64,000 bases of DNA. It comes from Streptomyces jeddahensis. GTDB taxonomy: Bacteria > Actinomycetota > Actinomycetes > Streptomycetales > Streptomycetaceae. The stretch is taken from the NCBI RefSeq assembly GCF_001642995.1, contig NZ_LOHS01000057.1, positions 40,861 to 104,860 of the forward strand, written 5' to 3'. This document shows, in pieces, positions 39,928 to 49,298 of this stretch (position 1 is the stretch's first letter; each line of letters begins with the position of its first letter). The position numbers were made by a program, and so were the translations under genes. The notes under the pieces are model-generated. The model worked only from the letters and a program-made list of their open reading frames with translations. It searched no databases and had not been told where the DNA came from.

Positions 39928-40872
39928 ATGGGACGCCACCGACGCTCCGCCGCCGGCCGCGCCGCCACGGGCCGCGCCGCAGCGGGCACGAGTCTTTACG
40001 CGGACGCATACGCCGACACCGCGACCGGCACCTCGGTCAACCGCTCCGCCAGGGGTTCGCACCGTCGCAGGAAGCGGGCCGCGGCCCCGGTCCGTACGGG
40101 GCTGCTGGGCGTGTCCGCGGCCGTCGCCGTGGGCGCTGTCGCTGTGGCCTCAGGCATCCTGCCCGGCGGCGACAACTACCGGATCGGCGGGGGCGGCTCC
40201 GACAGGGTCGAGGCCGCGGAATCCCCGTCGGAACTGGAGCCGCAGGGCGGCGAGAGCATGAGCGCCGACGCCCGCGAGACGGGCAACACGGGCCGCGGCA
40301 CCGAACGTTCCGCGTCGCCGTCCGCATCCCCGTCGACGTCGTCGGCCAAGCCCTCGGCGACACCGTCCGAGAAGCCGTCGGCCAAGGAGACCGGCTCGGG
40401 CGGCACTGGTTCCGACTCCACGACCACCAGCCCGTCGCGCACCGCCGAGCCCGAGTCCAAGCAGCCGGCCTCCGGCTCCGGTGAGCAGCCCGCCGAGAGC
40501 GCTGCCGAGGCCCTGGTACTGACGCTCGTCAACAAGGAGCGGGCCGAGGCCGGCTGCAGCCCGGTGCGCGCGGACAGCGGGCTGGCCGCGCTCGCCGAGC
40601 ATTTCAGCGAGGACATGGCCGAGCGCGGGTTCTTCTCGCACACCGACCCGGACGGCGACACGCCGTGGGACCGCGCCGAGGCGGCCGGCATCTCCGACCT
40701 GGGCGGCGAGAACATAGCCCGCGGCCAGGCCAACGCCCAGTCCGTGATGGACGCCTGGATGAACAGCCCCGGCCACCGCGCCAACATCCTCAACTGCGAG
40801 TACGAGACGATGGGCGTCGGCGCCGTGTTCGGGTCGGGCGGCCCGTGGTGGACCCAGGACTTCGGCTTCTGA
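39928..40872 (+). CDS. CAP (SCP/PR-1) domain protein, membrane-anchored or secreted
   Basis: A 314-residue protein with a basic Arg-rich N terminus (MGRHRRSAAGRAATG), a membrane segment at about 55-80, a Ser/Thr/Pro-rich low-complexity linker (about 110-195) and a C-terminal CAP domain. The domain shows LVNKERAEAGCSPV, HFSEDMAERGFFSHTDP and WMNSPGHRANILNCEY, matching SCP signatures. Secreted CAP proteins bind sterols or lipids in some organisms; here the role is unknown. ATG 39928 follows AGGAAGG. Confidence 0.87.
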   Translation: MGRHRRSAAGRAATGRAAAGTSLYADAYADTATGTSVNRSARGSHRRRKRAAAPVRTGLLGVSAAVAVGAVAVASGILPGGDNYRIGGGGSDRVEAAESPSELEPQGGESMSADARETGNTGRGTERSASPSASPSTSSAKPSATPSEKPSAKETGSGGTGSDSTTTSPSRTAEPESKQPASGSGEQPAESAAEALVLTLVNKERAEAGCSPVRADSGLAALAEHFSEDMAERGFFSHTDPDGDTPWDRAEAAGISDLGGENIARGQANAQSVMDAWMNSPGHRANILNCEYETMGVGAVFGSGGPWWTQDFGF

Positions 40873-40937
40873 GCTCTTCGCTAACTTTCCGATAGCGCGC
40901 CCCTGTGGCGAGCGCTGTCCGGGAGTATGGTGGCGCC

Positions 40938-41360
40938 ATGGAACCCATCGCGCAGGCCGAGTGCGGCATGGAAGGCCGGGACCTGGCGTTCGACGTGTTC
41001 TCCAAGCTGTGCCCCTCGCGCGGCACGCTCGAGCACGTCACCGGTCGCTGGGGAGCGCTCACCCTCGGTGCGCTGCACGAGGGCAGCTTCCGCTTCAACG
41101 AGCTTCGCCGACGCGTGGACGGGGTCAGCGAGAAGATGCTCTCGCAGACGCTGCACGCGCTGGAGCGGGACGGTCTGGTGCACCGCGAGGCGCAGCCCAC
41201 GAACCCGCCGCGCGTGGACTACGAGCTGACGCCCCTGGGCCGCGAGGTGGCCGAGCGCCTGATGGCTCTCATCCACTTCGTCGAGGGCCGGATGGACGAG
41301 GTGCTCCGGGCGCGCGCGTCCTACGACGCGAGGCGCGGGACGGACGCGCGGAGCGCCTAG
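40938..41360 (+). CDS. HxlR-family transcriptional regulator
   Basis: A 140-residue winged-helix protein. The HxlR pattern is present: [20 protein letters not shown] near residue 24, then [32 protein letters not shown] (in parts) and [17 protein letters not shown] 40938 ([13 protein letters not shown]) is chosen; a GTG at 40905 would add 11 residues. A Cys in CPSRG may be a redox sensor as in other family members; that is inference. Its stop overlaps the convergent mutM stop at CTAG. Confidence 0.88.
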   Translation: MEPIAQAECGMEGRDLAFDVFSKLCPSRGTLEHVTGRWGALTLGALHEGSFRFNELRRRVDGVSEKMLSQTLHALERDGLVHREAQPTNPPRVDYELTPLGREVAERLMALIHFVEGRMDEVLRARASYDARRGTDARSA

Positions 41361-42226
41361 GGAAGACGCCGCCTGGTGACGGGCAGCCGCTGGCAGCGCG
41401 GGCAGAAGTAGCTGGAGCGGTTCATCCAGGGGCGCCGGCGCATGACGGTGCCGCAGCGCCGGCACGGCTCGCCCTCCCGCCCGTACGCGTCCAGGGACCG
41501 GTCGAAGTAACCGGATTCGCCGTTCACATTGACGTACAGGCTGTCGAAGCTGGTGCCTCCGACGGCCAGTGCGGCGTTCATGACATCCCGGACATAGCCG
41601 AGGAGCTCGGCGGTACGGGGTCGGGTGAAGGTCGCGGTGGGCCGGTCGTAGTGCAGTTTCGCCCGCCACAGCGCCTCGTCCGCGTAGATGTTGCCGACGC
41701 CGCTGATCAGTGACTGGTCGAGCAGGGCACGCTTGATCGTCGTACGGCGGCGGCGAAGTGCGATGTGGAACGCGGCCTCGTCGAACTCCGGGTCCAGGGG
41801 GTCTCGCGCGATGTGCTCGATGACGTCCGGAAGGCCGTCGAGCGTGTTCTCGTGCAGCGAGAGTCCGCCGAAGGTGCGCTGGTCGACGAACCGAAGTTCG
41901 GTACCCAGGTCGTCGGCGAACCGGATCCTGATCCGCAGGTGCTTCTCGTCCGGGGCCTCGGACGGCTGGACGAGCAGCTGTCCGCTCATGCCGAGATGGG
42001 CGAGCACGGAAGTGTTCGTGTCGGCGAGCGGCAGCCACAGGTACTTGCCGCGGCGGCTCGGGGCGCCTATGACGTGACCCTTGAGGCGGTGTGTGAAGTC
42101 GTCCGGGCCGCCGATGTGGCGTCGTACGGCTCGGGGGTGGAGGACTTCGGCGTCGGCGATGGTGCGGTGGGCTGTCCAGCGGGCGAGTCCGCGCCGTACG
42201 ACCTCTACTTCGGGCAACTCTGGCAC
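41357..42226 (-). CDS. mutM: Formamidopyrimidine-DNA glycosylase (Fpg)
   Basis: MutM removes 8-oxoguanine and related lesions. The 289-residue protein begins [17 protein letters not shown], giving the catalytic Pro and Glu at positions 2 and 3. The middle has [10 protein letters not shown] and [20 protein letters not shown], and the C-terminal zinc finger is [25 protein letters not shown] (in pieces, about 248-274). It follows rnc by about 448 bases. The convergent HxlR gene ends at its stop. Confidence 0.96.
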   Translation of the reverse strand: MPELPEVEVVRRGLARWTAHRTIADAEVLHPRAVRRHIGGPDDFTHRLKGHVIGAPSRRGKYLWLPLADTNTSVLAHLGMSGQLLVQPSEAPDEKHLRIRIRFADDLGTELRFVDQRTFGGLSLHENTLDGLPDVIEHIARDPLDPEFDEAAFHIALRRRRTTIKRALLDQSLISGVGNIYADEALWRAKLHYDRPTATFTRPRTAELLGYVRDVMNAALAVGGTSFDSLYVNVNGESGYFDRSLDAYGREGEPCRRCGTVMRRRPWMNRSSYFCPRCQRLPVTRRRLP

Positions 42227-42674
42227 GGGTCTCCTCCGGAGGGGCTTGCCGACGACGATCTGGGGCGCCGCCCCACGCCTCGGCAGGGTACCTCCGCGGG
42301 CACTGCGCCCGCCGCGGGCCCTGCCCCGTACCTGTGCCTAGGCCGTACGCAAGGGCACCCGCCGCCGTGGGTTGTGCCCACCCGTTCCACCCTGCGGAAC
42401 GCCTGCCCACAACGGTCAGCGGCTCGTGCCGCCACGACAGTCAACCCGCAGGCGCCGACGGGCCGAAGGGGACGTGGCGGGATGTGCGCCCGCAGCGGCT
42501 GGCGCAAACGTACGGCGCCGTCAACGATGTACGGTTCGGCGCCAGACCGAGGACGTACATCCCGGCGCGGCCCCGACCCGCAGACAGGGGTGGGCGCCGC
42601 GGCACGGAGCCGCACCCGCGCAACGGGCACCGGGCGCCGCCGGAGGGGGCGCCGCTCTCGCGGCACCCCGTCCC
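42227..42674. other. 448-bp gap between rnc and mutM
   Basis: Several ORFs cross this gap in both strands but none has Streptomyces-like third-position bias or family resemblance. It may contain the mutM promoter. I see no clear hairpin or repeat. Confidence 0.45.
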
Positions 42675-43511
42675 TCAGGCCGTCGTCGGGGCCGACGTAA
42701 CGTCGGGGGCCCCGTCAGAGCCGGCCGCTGCCGCGGCCTTCGCCCGCTCGTCCGCCGCCGCGCGAATCGCGCGCCACGCGGACTCCGCGGCCTGCTGCTC
42801 CGCTTCCTTCTTGCTGCGGCCGGTGCCGGTGCCGTACGAGACGCCTCCGACGCGGGCGGCAGCAGTGAAGGTCTTCTCGTGGTCGGGGCCGGTCTCCGTG
42901 ACCAGGTACTCGGGTACGCCGAGGCCTTCGGTCGCGGTGAGCTCCTGGAGACTGGTCTTCCAGTCCAGGCCGGCTCCGAGGTTCGAGGACTTCTCGATCA
43001 GCGGGTCGAAGAGGCGGTGCACCAGCTCCGCCGCCACGTCGAGGCCCTGGTCGAGATAGACCGCGCCGATCACCGCTTCGAGCGTGTCGGCGAGGATCGA
43101 TGCCTTGTCCCGGCCGCCCGTGCCCTCCTCGCCCCGGCCGAGCCGGATGAAGGCACCGAGGTCGAGCCCGCGGCCCACCTCCGCCAGCGCACGCGAGTTG
43201 ACCACCGCGGCCCGCAGCTTGGCCAGCTGGCCTTCGGGCAGGTCGGGGTGGGTGCGGTACAGCGTGTCCGTGACGACGAGTCCGAGCACCGAGTCCCCGA
43301 GGAACTCGAGCCGCTCGTTCGTCGGCAGGCCGCCGTTCTCGTATGCGTACGAACGGTGGGTCAGCGCACGCACCAGAAGGGCGGACTCGAGCTTGTACCC
43401 GAGCCGCCCTTCCAGAAGCGTGTGGGACGAGGCCGTGTTGTCCGCCGGGACACCCCCGCCGGTGCGGGGACCGTTCTTCCTGGCGTCATCCGCCTTCTTG
43501 GGGATGGACAC
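42675..43511 (-). CDS. rnc: Ribonuclease III
   Basis: RNase III cuts double-stranded RNA; in S. coelicolor the gene is absB and affects antibiotic production. The 278-residue protein has the catalytic RIII domain with [16 protein letters not shown] and [17 protein letters not shown], and a C-terminal double-stranded RNA-binding domain (about 185-255) with [20 protein letters not shown]. The start GTG 43511 ([14 protein letters not shown]) follows AGAGGCGCT; a longer in-frame reading to 43622 has no support. It is downstream of rpmF. Confidence 0.94.
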   Translation of the reverse strand: MSIPKKADDARKNGPRTGGGVPADNTASSHTLLEGRLGYKLESALLVRALTHRSYAYENGGLPTNERLEFLGDSVLGLVVTDTLYRTHPDLPEGQLAKLRAAVVNSRALAEVGRGLDLGAFIRLGRGEEGTGGRDKASILADTLEAVIGAVYLDQGLDVAAELVHRLFDPLIEKSSNLGAGLDWKTSLQELTATEGLGVPEYLVTETGPDHEKTFTAAARVGGVSYGTGTGRSKKEAEQQAAESAWRAIRAAADERAKAAAAAGSDGAPDVTSAPTTA

Positions 43512-43530
43512 AGCGCCTCTCACCAGCCGC

Positions 43531-43704
43531 TCAGACCTCGAGGACCTGGCGCTTGTTGTAGGTGCCGCAAGCGGGGCACGCGATGTGCTGCTGCTTGGGC
43601 TCGTGGCAGCGCTCGCACGCAACCAGGGTGGGGACCGCAGCCTTCCACTGCGACCGGCGGTGGCGCGTGTTGCTGCGCGACATCTTCCGCTTCGGAACAG
43701 CCAC
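43531..43704 (-). CDS. rpmF: 50S ribosomal protein L32
   Basis: A 57-residue L32 beginning [20 protein letters not shown]. Two Cys pairs, CERC and CPAC, form a zinc ribbon, so this is the zinc-binding (C+) version. GTG 43704 follows AGGAGA by seven bases and lies two bases after the DUF177 stop; rnc starts 19 bases after its stop. The order DUF177-rpmF is conserved in bacteria. Confidence 0.96.
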   Translation of the reverse strand: MAVPKRKMSRSNTRHRRSQWKAAVPTLVACERCHEPKQQHIACPACGTYNKRQVLEV

Positions 43705-43706
43705 GG

Positions 43707-44345
43707 CTACTTCTCCTGCTTCTCGTCGACGCCCGCTTCGGCGCCGCTCATCTCGTCCTTCTCGCCGTCCTGAATGGTCTCGGCGAGTCCCTGCAGTGCC
43801 GCCCAACGGATGTCGACGGCGTCGTGGTGGTGGTCCGGGTCGTCCGCCAGCCGCGCTCCGCACTGGGAGCACAGGCCCGGGCAGTCTTCCTGGCACACCG
43901 GCTGCATCGGCAGTGTGAGCACCACCGCATCGCGCAGCACAGGCTCGAGGTCGAACAGGCCGTCCTCGAGAAAGAGCCTGTCCTCGTCGTCCTCGGCGTC
44001 GTCGCCCGGTTCCGCGATCACACGGCCCCGGTCGTCGGCGTCAGGGTACGAGAACATCTCCTGGAAGTCCGCTTCGAGCTCCAGCTCGAGCGGCTCCAGA
44101 CACCTTACGCACTCCCCCTCGGCGCGCGCACGGGCGGTCCCTGTGACGAGCACCCCTTCCATGACCGACTCCAGCCGGAGTTCGAGCTCCACCGGAGCGC
44201 CTTCCGGCACTCCAATGACTTCCTGGAGACCGAAGTCCTTGGGGGCGTCGACGGTGCGGGTCAGGCGCTGGAGCGCACCAGGACGCCGACCCAGCTCGTG
44301 CGTGTCGAACACGAGGGGGTTGCGGTGGTCGAGGCGGGCGTTCAG
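43707..44345 (-). CDS. DUF177 (YceD) family protein
   Basis: YceD-family proteins precede rpmF widely and are linked to 23S rRNA processing. The protein reads [20 protein letters not shown], then [20 protein letters not shown], and a C-terminal Cys cluster [18 protein letters not shown] that could bind zinc. The ATG/GTG start is not obvious: CTG at 44345 sits six bases after AGGAA and fits the family start, with ACG two codons earlier as alternative. The nearest long reading starts at 44522 and passes through noncoding sequence. Length is 212 residues from CTG. Confidence 0.85.
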   Translation of the reverse strand: MNARLDHRNPLVFDTHELGRRPGALQRLTRTVDAPKDFGLQEVIGVPEGAPVELELRLESVMEGVLVTGTARARAEGECVRCLEPLELELEADFQEMFSYPDADDRGRVIAEPGDDAEDDEDRLFLEDGLFDLEPVLRDAVVLTLPMQPVCQEDCPGLCSQCGARLADDPDHHHDAVDIRWAALQGLAETIQDGEKDEMSGAEAGVDEKQEK

Positions 44346-44557
44346 AGCCGTTCCTGCTTTCGATCGTCGAAGGTCGGGGGAGAGCCGCTCCGTCGCGGCC
44401 TCACCGGAATGAGGACCGCCCCACGAGCAGCCCGGATAGCGGGCGGTCTGCGGAGTCAGCGCAGCACAAGCCCGACCGAAGAGCCAGGATACTGGACCTT
44501 TCGCTTTCGGCCCAATCCGCACTTCGCCGGCCCCCGCGGCTCGGGAACGGCGTGGGC

Positions 44558-45652
44558 TCAGCGCCCCTGCTCGTACTGGCGCAGCTGCTCCGCGCTGATC
44601 ATGCTCGTGTCGAAGAGGCTGGTCTCGTCCAGTGCGGCGGGCCCGCCCTGCGACCGGCCGTAGCCGTATCCCTGCTCGTCGCCCTGTCCCGGGTCATACG
44701 CCTGCTGCGGCTGCTGCCCGCTCTGGTCGTAGCCCTGCTGGTAGCCGTACGGGTCCTGCTGCCCGTAGGGCTGCTGGTACGCGTATGTGTCCGCCTGCTG
44801 CTGGTAGCCGTAGGACTCCTGCTGGTACGCGTACGCCTCCTGCTGCCCGTAGGGCTGCTGGGCCGGGATGTGGGCGTCGGCCGTCGCCGCGGCCGCCGCC
44901 GGGGCGGACGGGAACGGCTCCGGCTCGGCCGGGTCTGCCAGCTGTGCGAGGTCCGCCAGGTACTCGGCGTCGCTGGTGTGCTGGCGTGCCATGCCGTCGG
45001 GGCCGAGGGCGCCCAGCTCGTCGGTGGCGATCCGGCCGTGAAGCTTCTGCCGGCCGCGGCCGACCGCCTCCAGTGTCTTGGCGAGCACCGCCTCGAAGGC
45101 GCCGAGCTTCACGTCGACGTATTCGTCGGCGGTGCGGCGCAGGGTCTCGGGGTCGTGGCTGCGCTCGGGGGCGTCCTCGTCCTCGTAGCCCTGCTCGTCG
45201 ACGCCCGGCCCGGTGCCCAGCAGCTTCTCGCGGCCGCGGCCGACGGAGCCGAGGGTCTTGGTGAGGACCACCTCGAAGTTGGCGAGCTTGGAGTCGACGT
45301 AGTCGTCGGCCTCGGCGCGGATCTCCTCGGCCGCCTTGCGGGCCTCGTCGAGGATGCGGTCGGCCTCGGCCTGCGAGCGCCGGGCGATCTCCGTGTCGGA
45401 GATCAGCGAGCCGCGCTCGGCATGCGCGCTCTCGATGATCCGCTCGGCCTCCTGGCGGGCCTGCTCGACCATCTGCTCGCGGTCGCCGATGAGCTCCTGC
45501 GCCTGGGCGAGGGAGCCGGGCAGCGCCTGGCGTACTTCCTCGAGCATCGAGAGCAGCTCGGCGCGGTTGATCACGCACGAGGCCGACATGGGCATGGAGC
45601 GGGCGCTGCCGACCGCCGCGACGATCTCATCGAGCTTCTTCTGCACGTCCAC
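44558..45652 (-). CDS. DivIVA/AtpF-like coiled-coil protein with Gln/Tyr-rich tail
   Basis: A 364-residue cytoplasmic protein with an N-terminal coiled coil (about 50-115) of Glu/Ala/Arg heptads as in DivIVA-like cell-division initiation proteins. Two copies of a 33-residue module follow: YVDSKLANFEVVLTKTLGSV near 118 and YVDVKLGAFEAVLAKTLEAV near 178, each ending VGRGR-x-KL. The C terminus (about 255-340) is low complexity, with many YGQQ, YAYQQ and YGYQQ units. GTG 45652 (VDVQKKLDEIVAAV) is chosen over TTG 45694. A polar-growth role is a guess. Confidence 0.8.
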   Translation of the reverse strand: MDVQKKLDEIVAAVGSARSMPMSASCVINRAELLSMLEEVRQALPGSLAQAQELIGDREQMVEQARQEAERIIESAHAERGSLISDTEIARRSQAEADRILDEARKAAEEIRAEADDYVDSKLANFEVVLTKTLGSVGRGREKLLGTGPGVDEQGYEDEDAPERSHDPETLRRTADEYVDVKLGAFEAVLAKTLEAVGRGRQKLHGRIATDELGALGPDGMARQHTSDAEYLADLAQLADPAEPEPFPSAPAAAAATADAHIPAQQPYGQQEAYAYQQESYGYQQQADTYAYQQPYGQQDPYGYQQGYDQSGQQPQQAYDPGQGDEQGYGYGRSQGGPAALDETSLFDTSMISAEQLRQYEQGR

Positions 45653-45810
45653 CGGGCGCTCGCCACTCTCTACAGCTGTGTTGAAGACGGACAAGGTGAC
45701 TGTACGGGCAGTCCCCCGCGGCCCGACACCGGGTGACGTGCCGTCAGGGATTCAGTCCTTGGGTCGGGTCCTCGGGTTGGATCCTTGGGGCGAGCCCCTG
45801 GGCCTTGGGT

Positions 45811-46320
45811 TCAGTCCTTGCCGAGGCGCTTCTTGAGGGCCTCCAGGACCACCGGCGGCACCAGGTGGGAGACGTCGCCGCCCCAGGTCGCGACCTCCTT
45901 GACGAGCGACGAGGAGAGGAAGCTGTAGGTGGGGTTCGTCGGGACGAACAGCGTCTCGACGCCGGTGAGGCCGTTGTTCATCTGGGCCATCTGCAGCTCG
46001 TAGTCGAAGTCGCTGACGGCCCGCAGGCCCTTGACGATGGCCGGGATGTCGCGCTGCTTGCAGAAGTCGACGAGGAGGCCGTGGAAGGACTCGACCTGGA
46101 CGTTGCCGTACTCGGCGGTGACCTCGCGGATCAGCTCGATCCGCTCGTCGATGGTGAACAGGCCTTTCTTGGACTGGTTGATCATCACCGCGACGTGCAC
46201 CACGTCATAGAGCTTGGAGGCTCGGGCGATGATGTCGAGGTGTCCGTTGGTGATGGGGTCGAACGACCCCGGACAAACGGCGCGGCGCAACTGAAGTCCC
46301 TCGCTCTCCGGTCCGGTCAT
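45811..46320 (-). CDS. coaD: Pantetheine-phosphate adenylyltransferase
   Basis: CoaD transfers AMP to 4'-phosphopantetheine in coenzyme A synthesis. The 169-residue protein has the nucleotidyltransferase signature [18 protein letters not shown] (HxGH-like TNGH) and the [20 protein letters not shown] stretch that binds adenylate. It begins [15 protein letters not shown] at ATG 46320, which overlaps the rsmD stop by four bases (ATGA). The pair rsmD-coaD is a common bacterial gene pair. Confidence 0.96.
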   Translation of the reverse strand: MTGPESEGLQLRRAVCPGSFDPITNGHLDIIARASKLYDVVHVAVMINQSKKGLFTIDERIELIREVTAEYGNVQVESFHGLLVDFCKQRDIPAIVKGLRAVSDFDYELQMAQMNNGLTGVETLFVPTNPTYSFLSSSLVKEVATWGGDVSHLVPPVVLEALKKRLGKD

Positions 46321-46901
46321 GGTGCGTCTTCGCACGTAGAGGCGGCGCGACCGTACCAAAACGTGCCCTCGCCGTAACGACGGGCCCTGATCGCTTCGAA
46401 ACCCTCCGGCCACCTGAATTCGCCGCCCCTGGTGCTGCGCTCCACGGTGACGACGGCGTCGTCGGCGAGCCAGCCCCCGGTGCGGAGTGTGAGCAGAATC
46501 TCCCGAAGATCGTCGTCCGAGACGGCGTACGGGGGGTCGAGGAAGACCAGGTCGTACGGGTCGGCCGGGGCGGGTCCCGCGATGATGTGGGCTGCCTTTC
46601 CGGTATGCACCTCTGCTCCCGGAAGTCCCAGAGTGCGCACGTTCTCGCGGACCGTGCGGGCGGCTCGGCCGTCGGCCTCGACGAGGAGGGCGTGGGCGGC
46701 ACCGCGGGACAGCGCCTCGAGCCCGACGGCTCCCGACCCGGCGTACAGATCGGCTATCCGGACGCCGTCGAGCGTGCCGAGCAGCGACTCCCAGGTGGAG
46801 AAGAGGCCCTCGCGCGCGCGGTCGGATGTGGGGCGGGTGCCGTTGCCCGGCGGTACGGCGAGGCGGCGTCCGCCGGCCCGGCCGGCGATCACGCGGGTCA
46901 T
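46317..46901 (-). CDS. rsmD: 16S rRNA (guanine966-N2)-methyltransferase RsmD
   Basis: RsmD methylates G966 of 16S rRNA. The 194-residue protein begins [20 protein letters not shown] and has the target-recognition element [16 protein letters not shown] motif [20 protein letters not shown], and catalytic motif [14 protein letters not shown] 46901 is clear. It is coupled to coaD by a four-base overlap and lies 110 bases after recG. Confidence 0.95.
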   Translation of the reverse strand: MTRVIAGRAGGRRLAVPPGNGTRPTSDRAREGLFSTWESLLGTLDGVRIADLYAGSGAVGLEALSRGAAHALLVEADGRAARTVRENVRTLGLPGAEVHTGKAAHIIAGPAPADPYDLVFLDPPYAVSDDDLREILLTLRTGGWLADDAVVTVERSTRGGEFRWPEGFEAIRARRYGEGTFWYGRAASTCEDAP

Positions 46902-47012
46902 CTCTGTCCTTGTCGGAGTACGTGCGCGTTGGTCACGCCTTCAGTTTCCCAGCCCCCGTGCCTCCATTCTGTCACCCCTCGCCACTGTCAGCCCTCGCCC
47001 GGTGCGGCTCTG

Positions 47013-49217
47013 TCAGCCCTTGTCCAGGTACTGCTCGCGCTCCTCGTCGAGCAGTGCGTCCAGGGCCATGCGCAGGCCGGGGAGGTGCTCGAGCTCCGGG
47101 TCCCGGGCGACGACGGCCGCCGCCTCCTCGCGGGCCTCGGCGATGATCTCCTCGTCATCGATGACGGTGAGCATCCGCAGAGAGGAGCGGGCGCCGGACT
47201 GGGCCTGGCCGAGGACGTCGCCCTCGCGGCGCTGCTCCAGGTCTATACGGGAGAGCTCGAAGCCGTCCACGGTCGACGCGACGGCGTTCAGCCGGGACCT
47301 GGCCGCGCTGGCCTCGGGCATGTCCGTGACCAGCAGGCACAGGCCCGGGGCGGAGCCGCGGCCGACGCGGCCGCGCAGCTGGTGCAGCTGGGAGACGCCG
47401 AAGCGGTCCGCATCCATGATGACCATGGCCGTGGCGTTCGGGACGTTCACACCGACCTCGATGACCGTCGTCGCGACCAGCACGTCCGTCTCGCCCGCGG
47501 CGAACCGGCGCATCACGGCGTCCTTGTCGTCGGGCTGCATACGGCCGTGCAGGATCTCCACCTTGAGGCCTTGCAGAGGGCCTTGGGCGAGCTGCTCGGC
47601 GACGTCCAAGACGGCGAGCGGCGGGCGCTTCTCCGCCTCGTCCTCGGGCAACTTCTTCTTTCCCTTGGCCTCCGGCTCCTCGTCGCCGATGCGCGGGCAC
47701 ACCACGTACGCCTGGTGGCCGTTCTCCACTTCCTCGCGCACCCGCTCCCAGGCGCGGGCCAGGAAGTGCGGCTTGTCCTGAGCCGGCACGACATGGCTGG
47801 CGATCGGCGAGCGGCCCGCGGGGAGCTGGTCGAGGACCGAGGTCTCCAGGTCGCCGAAGACCGTCATCGCGACCGTGCGCGGGATGGGCGTCGCCGTCAT
47901 GACGAGGAGGTGCGGCGTCCGCCTTTCCCCCTGGGAGTGCCCCTTGCCTCGAAGGGCGTCGCGCTGCTCGACGCCGAAGCGGTGCTGCTCGTCGACCACG
48001 ACCAGGCCGAGGTCGTGGAACTGCACCTTGTCCTCGATCAGGGCGTGCGTGCCGATGACGATCCCGGCCTCGCCGGTGACCAGGTCGAGGAGGGCCTGAC
48101 GGCGGGACGCCGCGCCCATGGAACCGGTGAGCAGGACGACCTTGGTGGCCTGCTCCGCGCCGCCGAGCATCCCTCCCTCGGCCAGCTCGCCCATCATCTC
48201 GGTGATCGACCGGTGGTGCTGCTGGGCCAGGACCTCCGTGGGCGCGAGCATCGCGGCCTGGCCGCCCGCGTCGACGACGGCCAGCATCGCCCGCAGCGCC
48301 ACCATCGTCTTCCCGGAACCCACCTCGCCCTGGAGGAGGCGGTGCATCGGGTGCTCGGTCGCCAGGTCGTCGAAGATCTCCTTGGAGACCTTCTGCTGGC
48401 CCTCGGTGAGCGTGTAGGGCAGCCGGGCGTCGAAGGCGGCGAGCAGGCCGTCCGGCTTGGGCCCCCGGGCGACGGCGGGGAGCTGTGTGTCCGCGTACCG
48501 CCGCCGGGCCAGGGCGACCTGGAGCACGAATGCCTCGTCCCACTTCAGGCGCGCGCGGGCGTCCGCGATGTCCGCCTTCGTGCCCGGCCGGTGGATCTTG
48601 AGGAGCGCTTCGGGGAGCGGGACGAGTCCGCGGCCCTCGCGCAGAGCGGGCGGGAGCGGATCGACGGCTTCGCGGGCGCTGGGCAGGACCGTGTCCACCG
48701 ACTTGGCGATCTTCCAGGACTCCAGCTTCGCCGTGGCCGGGTAGATCGGGATGAGCGCTCCCGCCCACGAGTCCACGGTCTCGTCGTCATCGCCGCCGCG
48801 CAGCAGCTGGTACGCGGGGTGGGCGAGCTGCAGCCTGCGGTTGAAGACGGAGGCCTTGCCCGCGAACATCGCGCGCGTGCCGGGCTGCAGGTCCTTGTGG
48901 GGCTTGTGCACGCCCTTGCCGAAGAAGACCAGCTGCAGCTGGCCGCTGCCGTCGGTGATGACCACCTCGAGCCGCTGGCCGCTGCCGCCTCTGAACTTCA
49001 TGATCCGGGCGCTCGCAACCTGCGCGACCACCGTGACGTGCTCGTCCAGCGGGAGGTCGGAGAGGCGCGTCAGCTCGCCCCGCTCGGCGTACCGCCGGGG
49101 GTAGTGGTGCAGCAGGTCGCCGACCGTGTGCAGGCCGAGGTGCTCGGCCATCACCTTCGCTGTGGCAGGGCCGATCACTTTCTTGAGGGATTCTTCGAGC
49201 ACGGGCACGAGATCCAT
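47013..49217 (-). CDS. recG: ATP-dependent DNA helicase RecG
   Basis: RecG remodels stalled forks and Holliday junctions. The 734-residue protein has an N-terminal wedge/OB domain (about 60-150, VTVVAQVASARIMKFRGG), helicase motif I GEVGSGKTMVALRA, motif II VVVDEQHRFGVEQR, TATPIPRTVAMTVFG, motif VI LHQLRGRVGRG and the C-terminal TRG region. ATG 49217 (MDLVPVLEESLKKVIG) is preferred; GTG 49232 adds five residues. It lies downstream of the DAK/DegV gene and upstream of rsmD. Confidence 0.96.
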   Translation of the reverse strand: MDLVPVLEESLKKVIGPATAKVMAEHLGLHTVGDLLHHYPRRYAERGELTRLSDLPLDEHVTVVAQVASARIMKFRGGSGQRLEVVITDGSGQLQLVFFGKGVHKPHKDLQPGTRAMFAGKASVFNRRLQLAHPAYQLLRGGDDDETVDSWAGALIPIYPATAKLESWKIAKSVDTVLPSAREAVDPLPPALREGRGLVPLPEALLKIHRPGTKADIADARARLKWDEAFVLQVALARRRYADTQLPAVARGPKPDGLLAAFDARLPYTLTEGQQKVSKEIFDDLATEHPMHRLLQGEVGSGKTMVALRAMLAVVDAGGQAAMLAPTEVLAQQHHRSITEMMGELAEGGMLGGAEQATKVVLLTGSMGAASRRQALLDLVTGEAGIVIGTHALIEDKVQFHDLGLVVVDEQHRFGVEQRDALRGKGHSQGERRTPHLLVMTATPIPRTVAMTVFGDLETSVLDQLPAGRSPIASHVVPAQDKPHFLARAWERVREEVENGHQAYVVCPRIGDEEPEAKGKKKLPEDEAEKRPPLAVLDVAEQLAQGPLQGLKVEILHGRMQPDDKDAVMRRFAAGETDVLVATTVIEVGVNVPNATAMVIMDADRFGVSQLHQLRGRVGRGSAPGLCLLVTDMPEASAARSRLNAVASTVDGFELSRIDLEQRREGDVLGQAQSGARSSLRMLTVIDDEEIIAEAREEAAAVVARDPELEHLPGLRMALDALLDEEREQYLDKG

Positions 49218-49298
49218 TGCACACCACGGCACTGACAATGCCGAAGACGTCCGCGGAATCGTGCTTGCCCGACGTGCGCCCGACGTGCTCGCCGGACG

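Noticed and set aside
42205..42666. Possible 153-codon gene between mutM and rnc
   Set aside because: Arg/Pro/Gly-rich composition and no family resemblance; it overlaps mutM and looks like a GC-rich chance frame.
46587..49235. An 882-codon open frame opposite recG and rsmD
   Set aside because: Antisense shadow of recG. No protein family features; codon bias favours the minus strand.
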